A stretch of 6,814 nt of DNA from JBHJOF01 sp050330055 (GCA_050330055.1 JBHJOF010000384.1:1-6814); one strand, 5' to 3'; counted from the stretch's first letter, positions 1 to 6,540 are shown. The notes: a model not told the origin generated them from the letters alone. A program made the numbers and translations.

Positions 1-923
1 TGCGGCCAGGCGCGGCTCGAGGCGCGCCGCACCTGCCCGTCCTCGCCGATCTCGTCGACGATCCGCCCGCTGTCCCGGTCGAGCCCGGCCGTCATGGCCA
101 GCCCGATCATCACCGCTACCGGCGCGCTTTGATCGTCGCCGCTCATGCCTTCGTAGCGCCGTAGCAGCCAGGCCCACTCGAAGAGATGACCGGGCTCGAC
201 GCTGCCCTGTCCCGGCGCCGGCACGACGCGCCAGGCCTCGTCGAAGCATTCACGCAGCGCGCCCGTCTTGCCATCGAGGAAGCGCGTGACGGCGAGATCG
301 CGCAGGGCCCGGCTGCGGACAAGGAGGTCCTCGCGCCTCGTCGTCTCGAAGAGGGCCAGGAGCGCCTCCAGCAGATGCATGTGTGGGTTCTGGCGGCGCA
401 GCGCCCCCGAAGCCATTGCGCGCCGCGGCAGGCTGTCCCAATAGCCGCCGTGCACGGCGTCGGACAGGTGTGTATCGATGAACGCCAGCGTCGCCTCCGC
501 CTCCCGCTCGAAGGCCGGATCGCGCTCCAGCCGCAGCAGCCAGGCCAGGGCGAAGAGCACGAAGGCGTGGGCGTAGAGATCGCGCCGCTGATCGACGACG
601 CGGCCCGCGCGATCCACCGAGAAGACCCAGCCCGGGGCACCGTCCGCCGCGTGGTAGCGCTTGGGCAGGGCGTGACCGGCGGCCAGCGCCAGGGCGCGGC
701 CCTCGGGATAGCGCCCGGAAAGCGCCGCCGCGGCAAAGCTGGCGATCTGGCGGGCCTGGACCATGAGCCGCCGCGGCACGCCGGTCACCGGGTCGCCGGC
801 GAAGTCGAGCTGCTCCTCGAAGGCCGCGCATGAGGCATCGAAGCCGCGCGTGCCCCAGAGCGGCAGCGCCTCGTCCCGAAGCCACCGGGCGCTGCGCGCG
901 ACGCTCCGTTCGAGATCGGTCAT
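1..923 (-). CDS. AGE-family sugar epimerase/isomerase (N-acylglucosamine 2-epimerase / mannose isomerase superfamily), 3' end cut off by window edge
   Basis: The frame is open from the ATG at 921-923 to the left edge: 307 codons with no stop. Family members usually have about 380-420 residues, so the C-terminal fifth to quarter lies outside. Seen: RRLMVQARQ at residues 51-59, DLYAHAFVLFALAWL at 115-129, NPHMHLLEA at 179-187 and EPGHLFEWAWLL at 243-254, all typical AGE signatures of an (alpha/alpha)6 barrel. H246 and one of H181/H183 match two of the family's catalytic histidines; the third, near the C terminus, is beyond the window. Members interconvert aldoses and ketoses or epimerise C2, as in mannose isomerase, mannose-6-phosphate isomerase, GlcNAc 2-epimerase and cellobiose epimerase. 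The substrate cannot be told here. No signal peptide is seen, so it is probably cytoplasmic. It lies 48 bases after hldD on the same strand and is probably the third gene of that operon. The ribosome site is weak (ACGGGG a few bases before ATG). Family assignment is strong, the reaction is open. Confidence 0.88.
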   Translation of the reverse strand, partial: MTDLERSVARSARWLRDEALPLWGTRGFDASCAAFEEQLDFAGDPVTGVPRRLMVQARQIASFAAAALSGRYPEGRALALAAGHALPKRYHAADGAPGWVFSVDRAGRVVDQRRDLYAHAFVLFALAWLLRLERDPAFEREAEATLAFIDTHLSDAVHGGYWDSLPRRAMASGALRRQNPHMHLLEALLALFETTRREDLLVRSRALRDLAVTRFLDGKTGALRECFDEAWRVVPAPGQGSVEPGHLFEWAWLLRRYEGMSGDDQSAPVAVMIGLAMTAGLDRDSGRIVDEIGEDGQVRRASSRAWP

Positions 924-971
924 GGAGGCCCCGTCAGCTTCCGGGCCAGGCGGAGGCCGCGAGCGATGACC

Positions 972-1961
972 TCAACGGAAGCGATCCTCCGCCTCCAGAT
1001 AGGACCGCACATAGAGATGCAGGCCTTCCTCCAGGCTGGTCATGGGTCGCGCGTAGCCGGCCGCGCGCAGCCTGTCGAGCGAGGCGCAGGTGAAGTACTG
1101 ATACTTGCCCACCAGGTTCTCCGGCAGGTCGATATAGTCGATGCGCCGCTCCATATTGAGCTCGCGGAAGATGATCTCGGCCAGCTCGCGGAACGAGCGG
1201 GCGGCGCCGGAGCCCACGTTGTACAGCCCCGAAGGCGCGTTCGCATCCTCGAGCAGCCAGCGCGTGACCTCGACGCAGTCGCCGACCCAGACGAAATCGC
1301 GAAGCTGCTCACCGTCGGCATAGTCCGGGTCGTCGGAGCGGAACAGGCGAACGCTGCCGCGGCTGCGGATCTGCTCGTGCAGCTGGACGGCGACGCTGCG
1401 CTGGCCTTCCTTGTGGTACTCGTTCGGGCCGTAGACGTTGAACAACTTGAGACCGGCCCAGCGCGGCGGACAGGGCGCGCCGCTCGCCACCCTGTGCTGC
1501 ACGAAACGATCGAAGAGGTGCTTGCTCCAGCCGTAGGGATTGAGCGGCCGCAAGCTGGCCAGGTAGCCGGCATCGAAGCGGTCTTCGAAGCCCTGTCGGC
1601 CATCGCCGTAGGTCGCCGCCGACGAGGCATAGACAAAGGGGATCGAAGCCGCAGCACAGAACTGCCAGAGATCGACGGAGAGGCGGAAGTTGTTGCGGAC
1701 GATCGCGTCTACGTCGGTCTCCGTGGTGGTCGAGATGGCGCCCATGTGGACGACGCCGTCGATCTTCGAGCGATTCGCATCCAGAAAGGCTAGGCCGTCG
1801 TTCGGCGGCAACAGGTCGACGAGACGGCGCTTGGCGATGTTGCGCCACTTGAGATCGCCCGACCCGAGGCTGTCGACGATGACCAGCTCCGCGCCGGCTT
1901 CGTCCAGCGCAGCCGCCAGGTTCGAGCCGATGAAGCCCGCCCCGCCGGTGATCACGTACAT
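972..1961 (-). CDS. hldD: ADP-L-glycero-D-manno-heptose 6-epimerase HldD
   Basis: This cytoplasmic NAD(P)-dependent epimerase converts ADP-D-glycero-D-manno-heptose to ADP-L-glycero-D-manno-heptose, the last step of nucleotide-heptose synthesis for lipopolysaccharide inner core. It has 329 residues; the E. coli enzyme has 310. It is an extended short-chain dehydrogenase/reductase. TGGAGFIG at 5-12 is the Rossmann dinucleotide loop, D30 ends the second strand, YASSAATYG at 111-119 carries the active-site serines, and Y143-x-x-x-K147 (in NPYGWSK) is the catalytic pair. LKLFNVYGPNEYHKEG at 171-186 is the substrate loop, with K184 near the position of the second catalytic lysine of E. coli HldD. 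RDFVWVGD at 221-228 and KYQYFT at 286-291 are also HldD hallmarks. The start ATG begins the glycine-rich strand directly, as in E. coli. It follows hldE by 7 bases, so it is co-transcribed and probably translationally coupled; its own ribosome site is weak. Known from family: function. Inferred: operon. Confidence 0.96.
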   Translation of the reverse strand: MYVITGGAGFIGSNLAAALDEAGAELVIVDSLGSGDLKWRNIAKRRLVDLLPPNDGLAFLDANRSKIDGVVHMGAISTTTETDVDAIVRNNFRLSVDLWQFCAAASIPFVYASSAATYGDGRQGFEDRFDAGYLASLRPLNPYGWSKHLFDRFVQHRVASGAPCPPRWAGLKLFNVYGPNEYHKEGQRSVAVQLHEQIRSRGSVRLFRSDDPDYADGEQLRDFVWVGDCVEVTRWLLEDANAPSGLYNVGSGAARSFRELAEIIFRELNMERRIDYIDLPENLVGKYQYFTCASLDRLRAAGYARPMTSLEEGLHLYVRSYLEAEDRFR

Positions 1962-1968
1962 GGCGTGC

Positions 1969-3435
1969 TCACGTCGTCTCTCTGACCTGCGAGCGGGAGA
2001 TGATCGAGCTGGAGCTGAAGCCTTCCTCGATCGGGATCAGGATCACCTTGCCGCCATGGGACTGGACGAAGTCGGCTCCGACTACGGTCTCCACCGTGTA
2101 GTCCGCCCCCTTGAAGAGACAATCGGGTTTCAGCGATCCGATAAGACGAATCGGCGTGTCCTCCTCGAACAGCGTCACCAGGTCCACGCTCGAGAGCGAG
2201 GCCATGACGACCGAACGCGCCGCTTCGTTCTGTACCGGTCGCGTCTCGCCCTTGAGGCGGCGCACCGAGACGTCGCTGTTGAGGGCGACCACCAGGCGGC
2301 CGCAGGCTTCCCGCGCGCGCTTCAGGAGGGCGACGTGTCCAGGGTGCAGCAGGTCGAAGCAGCCGTTGGTGAAGCCGATGCGTAACCCCTGCTCCCGCCA
2401 ATGTGCGACGATCGTCGCCGCCTCCTCGTTGCTGACGATCTTCGGGTCGGCACCGCCGGTGGTGCGCCGCAGGGCCATCGCCAGCTCGTGCCGCTGCACC
2501 ACGGCGGTGCCCCGCTTGCCGACTGAAATGCCTGCGGCGACGTTGGCGATCTGCGCGCCGGCCGCCACGCCCAGGCCCGCCGCCAGGGCGAGCGACAGCG
2601 CGGCCATGACCGTGTCGCCCGCGCCCGAAACGTCGAACACCTCTGCGGCGACGGTCGCTATGGTCAAGGGCTCGTCGCCGCCGCTGGCCGGATCATAGAT
2701 GGTCATGCCCTGAGCGCCCCGGGTCAGCACCACGGCCGCCACCGCGGCACGCTCGCGGATTGCCTTGACGGCGGCCTTTGCCGCCTCGTCCGTGCCGCTG
2801 TCGAGGCCCGTGATCAAGGCCGCCTCGGCGGCGTTGGGCGCCAGCAGGGAGGCGCCGGCATAGCGGCTGACGTCGCGGCTCTTGGGGTCGACGATCACCG
2901 GCAGCGCGCGCTGTCGCGCCAGCTCGATGACGCGCCGGATCACCGCGGGCGCCAGCACGCCCTTGGCGTAGTCGGACAGGACGACGGCATCGACCGCCTC
3001 GGCCACCTCGGCGAAGCTGCGGCAGAGCGCGTCGATCAGCGACTCGTCCGGGACGAGCGGCCGTTCGACGTCCAGGCGCATGATCTGCTGGCCGCCCGAG
3101 ACGTAGCGGGTCTTGACCGTGGTCGGGACGGCAGGGGTGCGGACGAAGCGCCCGTCTATGCCGCTGCCCGACATCATGGGACCGGCGATCTGGTCTCCGG
3201 CTTCGTCCTGGCCCAGCACCCCCAAGAGCACCGCCGTTCCGCCGAGCGCAACGATGTTCCGTGCGACGTTGGCGGCGCCGCCGAGCATGAGCGCCTCCGA
3301 CTCGAAATGGAGGACCGGAATGGGGCCTTCCGGCGACACGCGCTCGACCCGCCCGTAGACGAAGCGGTCGAGCATGACGTCGCCCAGCACGCAGATCCTG
3401 CGGCCGCGCCAGTTCTCGATCAGGGAAACGTCCAT
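1969..3435 (-). CDS. hldE: Bifunctional D-beta-D-heptose 7-phosphate kinase / D-beta-D-heptose 1-phosphate adenylyltransferase HldE
   Basis: HldE carries out two steps of ADP-heptose synthesis in the cytoplasm. The N-terminal PfkB/ribokinase-type domain phosphorylates heptose 7-phosphate at C1. After GmhB removes the 7-phosphate, the C-terminal nucleotidyltransferase domain transfers AMP to make ADP-heptose. The protein has 488 residues, against 477 in E. coli, so it is full length. Kinase domain (about 10-325): GDVMLDRFVYG at 18-28, LGGAANVARN at 51-60, VLSDYAKG at 152-159, DPKSRD at 183-188, and DVSGAGDT at 268-275 with D274 as the expected catalytic base. Transferase domain (about 350-485): FTNGCFDLLHPGH at 355-367, in which H364-x-G-H367 is the nucleotide-binding HxGH motif, then RRLKGETRPV at 392-401 and SSSSIISR at 474-481. 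The start is well supported: GGGAG lies about five bases upstream of ATG. It is the first gene of the minus-strand operon with hldD and the AGE isomerase. Confidence 0.97.
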   Translation of the reverse strand: MDVSLIENWRGRRICVLGDVMLDRFVYGRVERVSPEGPIPVLHFESEALMLGGAANVARNIVALGGTAVLLGVLGQDEAGDQIAGPMMSGSGIDGRFVRTPAVPTTVKTRYVSGGQQIMRLDVERPLVPDESLIDALCRSFAEVAEAVDAVVLSDYAKGVLAPAVIRRVIELARQRALPVIVDPKSRDVSRYAGASLLAPNAAEAALITGLDSGTDEAAKAAVKAIRERAAVAAVVLTRGAQGMTIYDPASGGDEPLTIATVAAEVFDVSGAGDTVMAALSLALAAGLGVAAGAQIANVAAGISVGKRGTAVVQRHELAMALRRTTGGADPKIVSNEEAATIVAHWREQGLRIGFTNGCFDLLHPGHVALLKRAREACGRLVVALNSDVSVRRLKGETRPVQNEAARSVVMASLSSVDLVTLFEEDTPIRLIGSLKPDCLFKGADYTVETVVGADFVQSHGGKVILIPIEEGFSSSSIISRSQVRETT

Positions 3436-3499
3436 CTCACTCCCGCTCGGCCCGTGGCCTAGTCCCCTCTTCGTCTCCGCCGGCCCGACCGGGGAAACG

Positions 3500-3527
3500 G
3501 CGATACCTTGTACAGGAAACTAACCAA
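3500..3527 (-). promoter_or_regulatory. Candidate promoter for the hldE-hldD-AGE operon
   Basis: The most AT-rich stretch upstream of hldE reads, on the minus strand, TTGGTT, a 16-base spacer and TATCGC. Each box keeps only the first three consensus bases. It would give a leader of about 60 bases. This is a weak match chosen partly by position, and sigma factors of GC-rich alphaproteobacteria often use poorer boxes. Confidence 0.25.
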
Positions 3528-3578
3528 TTTGGCCCGCCCCACAAGCCGGCGGGAGGAGCTGCGCCGGCAGGCCGCGTC

Positions 3579-3708
3579 GGGGACAGTCCCCTGCGCGAAG
3601 CCACCCGCTGGCTGTACGCGGCAAAGGGGACTGTCCCCGAAGGGGGCTGTCCCCGGGCCGGCACGCATCGGGGACAGTCCCCTCCGCTTCACTCCGGGTA
3701 CAGTCACC
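3579..3708. repeat. REP-like cluster: five 13-base GGGGACAGTCCCC near-palindromes in mixed orientation
   Basis: Copies read on the plus strand: GGGGACAGTCCCC at 3579-3591, GGGGACTGTCCCC at 3626-3638 (inverted), GGGGGCTGTCCCC at 3642-3654 (inverted, one change), GGGGACAGTCCCC at 3670-3682, and a divergent GGGTACAGTCACC at 3696-3708. Each of the first four has six-base arms around one central base, so the central A or T gives the orientation: forward, reverse, reverse, forward, forward. Copies 1 and 4 sit in a longer direct repeat, 3573-3596 against 3664-3687, identical at 22 of 24 positions; both are preceded by GCCGGCA (3563-3569, 3657-3663). From general knowledge, similar GGGGACTGTCCCC elements occur scattered in many bacterial genomes and often accompany REP-associated Y1 transposases. 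No transposase is present here, so any mobilisation would be in trans. Function in place is unknown. Confidence 0.85.
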
Positions 3709-3850
3709 TTAGGCGGCCGCACGCGGATGCGGTGGAAGCGTTTCAGCGCCGCAAGCGGCATTATCCCGATTTCCGGGAAAGTCGTTGCCGACCTTGGCGC
3801 CTTATCATCTACTCTCCCGCGGCTAATCTCCTGGCCGTCGGACAGGACGC

Positions 3851-3856
3851 GAGGAG
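3851..3856 (+). promoter_or_regulatory. Ribosome binding site that fixes the PhyH start
   Basis: GAGGAG lies eight bases before the ATG at 3865. The same frame is open back to 3508, but that extension runs through the repeat cluster and lacks family similarity, so this site decides the start. Confidence 0.7.
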
Positions 3857-3864
3857 CGAGAAGG

Positions 3865-4737
3865 ATGATCACCCCGGCTCAGGCCAGACAGGCGAACGAG
3901 CAGTACCGCGAGGAAGGCTATGCCGTGGTGCGCGGCTTCGTCGAGGGTGACGCGCTGCAACGCCTGCAGCAGGAGACCCGGGCCGTCTACGAGGAGGGCC
4001 TGAAGCATCACGCCACCTTCCGTCACGGCAACCTCAGCTTCCAGATCCTGCCGGAGAGCCACTTCGACCGGCGGTACGTGATCCAGGCCTACTGGTTCGC
4101 CTGGATCAACGCCTACTTCGAGGCGTTCCGGCGCAACCCCGACTACCTGCTTCTGCTGGAAGGCCTGCTCGGCCGGGACATCAAGCAGATCGCCCAGCAG
4201 ATCCACTGGAAGCCGCCCGGCGCCAACGTTACCGGCTACCGCTTCCACCAGGACCTGCGCTTCCGCAAGCAGAGCGACGCGCAGCAGATCGTCGCGGCCA
4301 CGGTCACCACCGGCCTGGCGGTCGACCGGGCGACGCGGGAGAACGGCTGCCTGCGGGTCGTGCCGAGGAGCCACAAGCTGGACTATCTCGGTCTCTCGGA
4401 CGAAGGCGACGGCACCCTGATGAAGGGCCTGACCGCCGAGGACGAGCTGCGCAAGGTCGGCATCGACCCCGCCGGCATCGTCGACCTGGAACTGGAGCCC
4501 GGCGACCTGGCGGTCTGGGGACTCCTGACCGTGCACGGCTCGGCGCCCAACAAGTCCACCCACGACCGGGCCTTCCTGCTGTCGAGCTACGTGCGGGCGG
4601 ATGCCAGCGAGCGCGGCGAATGGGCCTTCAAGGAGGGCGTCTCGACGCCGCTCGGCGACAAGCCCGCGCTGTGCAAGGACGACCGCCTGCTCGAGGACTT
4701 CGGCCCGGTCTACGACACCAGCGTCTGGTGGCAATAG
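3865..4737 (+). CDS. Phytanoyl-CoA dioxygenase (PhyH) family Fe(II)/2-oxoglutarate-dependent oxygenase
   Basis: The protein has 290 residues, the usual size for bacterial PhyH-family enzymes, which hydroxylate small molecules using Fe(II), O2 and 2-oxoglutarate. Seen: an N-terminal helix and EEGYAVVRGF at 16-25, the common opening of the family. FHQDLRF at 127-133 gives the first two iron ligands, H128 and D130. ATRENGCLRVVPRSHK at 156-171 is the family core strand. EPGDLAVWG at 211-219 is followed by H224 as the third iron ligand, and R235, eleven residues on, is the expected 2-oxoglutarate anchor. All catalytic residues are therefore present and the enzyme should be active. No signal peptide is seen, so it is probably cytoplasmic. 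It lacks features that would let me call ectoine hydroxylase or another named member, and the substrate is unknown. It is transcribed away from hldE and convergent with the LysR gene 21 bases downstream, and appears to be a single-gene unit. Confidence 0.9.
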   Translation: MITPAQARQANEQYREEGYAVVRGFVEGDALQRLQQETRAVYEEGLKHHATFRHGNLSFQILPESHFDRRYVIQAYWFAWINAYFEAFRRNPDYLLLLEGLLGRDIKQIAQQIHWKPPGANVTGYRFHQDLRFRKQSDAQQIVAATVTTGLAVDRATRENGCLRVVPRSHKLDYLGLSDEGDGTLMKGLTAEDELRKVGIDPAGIVDLELEPGDLAVWGLLTVHGSAPNKSTHDRAFLLSSYVRADASERGEWAFKEGVSTPLGDKPALCKDDRLLEDFGPVYDTSVWWQ

Positions 4738-4758
4738 CCGGCAGCTCCGCCCGGCCCA

Positions 4759-5658
4759 TCACGCCACAAAATCCGCCGAAAGCTCGCGCAGCAGGAACTC
4801 GACGAAGGCCTGCACCTTGGCCGGCACGTAGGTGCGGTGCGGATAGAGCGCGTAGATCGGGCTCGAGACCGGCCGGAACTCGTCCAGCAGCACCTCGAGC
4901 CGGCCGTTACGCACCGCGTCGTCGACCAGCAGGTTCGGCAGGTTACCGATGCCGAAGCCGGCCAGCGTCATCTGATAGGCGGCCTCGATGCTGTTGCTCG
5001 AGACTCGGCCGCTGACCGTCGCCGAGATCGGACCGTCCGGCCCCCGGAAGGGCCAGGAGCCGAGGCGCTTGGCGAAGTTGCTCAGCACGAAGGAATGCTT
5101 GGCCAGGTCGTCGGGATGCCGCGGCCGCGGATGCCGCCGCAGATAGTCGGGTGCAGCGCAGACGTAGTTGCGCACCTCGCCCAGGCGGCGGGCGATCAGG
5201 GCGGAATCGCTCTGCTCGCCGAAGCGGATGGCGACGTCATAGCCCTCCTCGACGATGCCGACGACGTAGCGCGAGGTCAGGTTGAGCTCGATCGAGGCGA
5301 GCGGGTTCTCCTCGAGGAACTTCGGCACCAGCCGGGTGATGCGGGTGTGGCCGAGCATGGCGGAGCAGGACACGCGGATCAGCCCGCGCGTGCCGCCGTG
5401 CAGGCCGCGGGCGGAATCCTGCAGCGCGGTAAGCTCGTCGAGCAGCACGCGCACCCGGCTAGCATAGTCGCGGCCCGCCTCGGTCAGGCTCAGGCGGCGC
5501 GTCGTGCGGTTGACCAGGCGCACGCCGAGATCGGCCTCCAGCTCCTTCAGGTGCCGGCTAACCGCCGTGGTCGACAGGGCGAGGTCGCGCGCCGCCGCCG
5601 ACAGGCTGCCCAGCGCCGCCACGCGCTCGAACACCGTCATCGCCGTCAGCAGGTTCAT
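4759..5658 (-). CDS. LysR-family transcriptional regulator, CrgA-like group
   Basis: At 299 residues the protein has normal LysR length. The N-terminal winged helix-turn-helix spans about 2-60: MTVFERVAALGSLSAAAR at 7-24, the recognition helix around STTAVSRHLKELE at 29-41, then GVRLVNRTTRRLSLTEAG at 45-62. A linker helix at about 63-88 leads to the periplasmic-binding-protein-like effector domain (about 91-290), with GLIRVSCS at 92-99 and YDVAIRFGE further on. RFGE and the RTTR-LTEAG form are typical of the large CrgA-like LysR group, whose members sense varied small molecules. The effector and targets cannot be read from the sequence. LysR genes often regulate a divergently transcribed neighbour, but here the gene upstream (the lipoprotein) is on the same strand and the PhyH gene is convergent, so the local context gives no clear target. 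The ATG has only a weak AGG about five bases upstream. Confidence 0.93.
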   Translation of the reverse strand: MNLLTAMTVFERVAALGSLSAAARDLALSTTAVSRHLKELEADLGVRLVNRTTRRLSLTEAGRDYASRVRVLLDELTALQDSARGLHGGTRGLIRVSCSAMLGHTRITRLVPKFLEENPLASIELNLTSRYVVGIVEEGYDVAIRFGEQSDSALIARRLGEVRNYVCAAPDYLRRHPRPRHPDDLAKHSFVLSNFAKRLGSWPFRGPDGPISATVSGRVSSNSIEAAYQMTLAGFGIGNLPNLLVDDAVRNGRLEVLLDEFRPVSSPIYALYPHRTYVPAKVQAFVEFLLRELSADFVA

Positions 5659-5724
5659 ATCAGCCTAGCCCTTACCCCCGGATTCGCCGGCGGCGAGGAT
5701 GAAGGCTCGCTCTTTTCAATGGGC

Positions 5725-5730
5725 TGTCAA
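5725..5730 (-). promoter_or_regulatory. Possible -35 box (TTGACA) upstream of the LysR gene
   Basis: The minus strand carries a perfect TTGACA 67 bases before the LysR start. Positions 16-18 bases downstream hold no recognisable -10 box (AGCCTT or GCCTTC), so this may be chance. Confidence 0.25.
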
Positions 5731-5763
5731 GGCCGCGTCGCGACCGGAAGACCGACCACGGTT

Positions 5764-5794
5764 CGCAAGCGCGCTATCCGGCGAGAGCCTTGCG
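5764..5794 (-). terminator. Possible hairpin terminator after the lipoprotein gene
   Basis: Six-base arms CGCAAG (5764-5769) and CTTGCG (5789-5794) flank a 19-base loop, a few bases past the lipoprotein stop codon. There is no T-run, so this could only be a weak or Rho-assisted terminator. Confidence 0.25.
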
Positions 5795-5800
5795 CCCTGC

Positions 5801-6529
5801 TTAGGGCTCCCACACTGATACCAGCGCGTTGTTGACGATGTAGGTGGTGGCGCCGGCGTTGATCTCGTCGGCAAAGGTGATGGTGAAGCCGATGTTGTTC
5901 GGATCGATGGTCGTGTCCGGCGCGAGGCTGCCATTATGCGTGAAGCCGCTACCCGGACTGACCCCGTCACCGCCGACGAAGAAGGCATAGGTCTTCGGTC
6001 CCGGATCGATGCGAAGAACGACCTTGTGACTGCCCGTCACGCCATTGCCGATGGAAACCTCGTCGCCAGCGGGAAGCGCGGCCGTGATCTTCCCCGGGCC
6101 GAAGCGGATGGTCAGCTTGGAGAAGAGGTTCGGCTGGTCGCCGTCGACCAGGTCCCGCAGCTTCAGCGCCACCACCGGGCTATCGCTGCCGGCCGTCGGC
6201 GTGTGGATGATGGTTCCGGTCCAGGAAAAGAAGAGGGACTCCCCGCCGCTCGCCGCGATCGGATCGAAATAGGCCTCGCTGTGATTGCCGGTCTCATTGA
6301 TAAAGGGATTGCGGAAGATCAGGAGCGTCCGGTCGCCGCTGTCCGTCGTATCGGCGATCTGCGCATGGTTGTGGATGATCATGCGATCGCCATCCGGCGC
6401 TCCCGGCAGGCTTACGACCTCGTCGTTAAGGGTACCTTCCGGCAAGCTGTCGAAGTCGGCGTCGAGCAGCGGCGTACAGGCCGCGCAGCCGAGTAGTGCC
6501 AGAGAGCAGAGCACGCGGCTGGTAAGCAT
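5801..6529 (-). CDS. Putative outer-membrane-type lipoprotein of unknown function
   Basis: I do not recognise this 242-residue protein. The start is chosen at 6529 because AGGAGG stands five bases upstream on the minus strand and the ATG opens a signal peptide; the frame continues 63 codons upstream without such features. The N terminus is MLTSR, then a hydrophobic stretch and LLGCAACT at 12-19. C15 (lipobox LLGC) or C18 could be lipidated; neither is followed by Asp, so outer-membrane sorting is more likely than retention in the inner membrane. The mature part has no further membrane segment and alternates short hydrophobic strands with Gly/Asp/Asn-rich turns, for example SLFFSWTGTIIHT at 98-110, SPVVALKLRDL at 117-127 and KVVLRIDPGPKTYAFFVGG at 169-187. 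This suggests a beta-sandwich, perhaps of the concanavalin/LamG kind (inference). GC content is lower than in its neighbours. It lies upstream of the LysR gene on the same strand, 142 bases away. Confidence 0.75.
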   Translation of the reverse strand: MLTSRVLCSLALLGCAACTPLLDADFDSLPEGTLNDEVVSLPGAPDGDRMIIHNHAQIADTTDSGDRTLLIFRNPFINETGNHSEAYFDPIAASGGESLFFSWTGTIIHTPTAGSDSPVVALKLRDLVDGDQPNLFSKLTIRFGPGKITAALPAGDEVSIGNGVTGSHKVVLRIDPGPKTYAFFVGGDGVSPGSGFTHNGSLAPDTTIDPNNIGFTITFADEINAGATTYIVNNALVSVWEP

Positions 6530-6534
6530 GGCAT

Positions 6535-6540
6535 CCTCCT
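6535..6540 (-). promoter_or_regulatory. Strong ribosome binding site of the lipoprotein gene
   Basis: The minus strand reads AGGAGG, five bases, then ATG at 6529. It is the strongest Shine-Dalgarno match among the genes in the window and settles the start in favour of the lipoprotein signal peptide. Confidence 0.8.

Larger units (their letters stand above)
3436..3864. other. Divergent intergenic region between hldE and the PhyH gene
   Basis: This is a 429-base stretch without a credible gene. Reading frames cross it on both strands, but their proteins are translations of the palindromic repeats and show no domain. From left to right it holds the hldE leader and candidate promoter (to about 3527), a repeat cluster (3579-3708), and about 155 bases leading to the PhyH start. 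The last part contains a small hairpin with 5-base arms (TCCCG 3764-3768 and CGGGA 3774-3778). No convincing promoter for the PhyH gene was found: TTGCCG at 3785-3790 and TATCAT at 3803-3808 are only 12 bases apart. Confidence 0.7.

Noticed and set aside
186..833. Open frames on both strands at the left end (plus 215, minus 211 and 197 codons)
   Set aside because: The third minus frame, open to the window edge, encodes a recognisable AGE-family protein. The others are out-of-frame shadows.
966..1793. Plus-strand open frame opposite hldD (275 codons)
   Set aside because: It is antisense to a complete, motif-perfect HldD and has no domain of its own.
3579..3708. CRISPR array
   Set aside because: Repeats are only 13 bases, lie in both orientations, and have irregular spacers of 3 to 34 bases. 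No cas gene is present.
3785..3808. Promoter of the PhyH gene (TTGCCG and TATCAT)
   Set aside because: The spacer is 12 bases, too short for a sigma-70-type promoter.
3508..3864. In-frame 119-codon N-terminal extension of the PhyH protein
   Set aside because: It runs through the palindromic repeats, has no PhyH similarity, and the ATG at 3865 has a good ribosome site and gives the normal family length.
3459..3872. Minus-strand open frames across the repeat cluster (137 and 75 codons)
   Set aside because: Their proteins are low-complexity readings of GGGGACAGTCCCC repeats with no domain or ribosome site.
4737..4755. Terminator between the convergent PhyH and LysR genes
   Set aside because: Only a five-base GCCGG/CCGGC stem with a nine-base loop and no T-run, which is too weak to call in GC-rich DNA.
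4837..5835. Long plus-strand open frame opposite the LysR gene (332 codons)
   Set aside because: It is antisense to a clear LysR protein. Its composition (Arg, Ala, Gln, His-rich) is typical of a shadow frame in GC-rich DNA.
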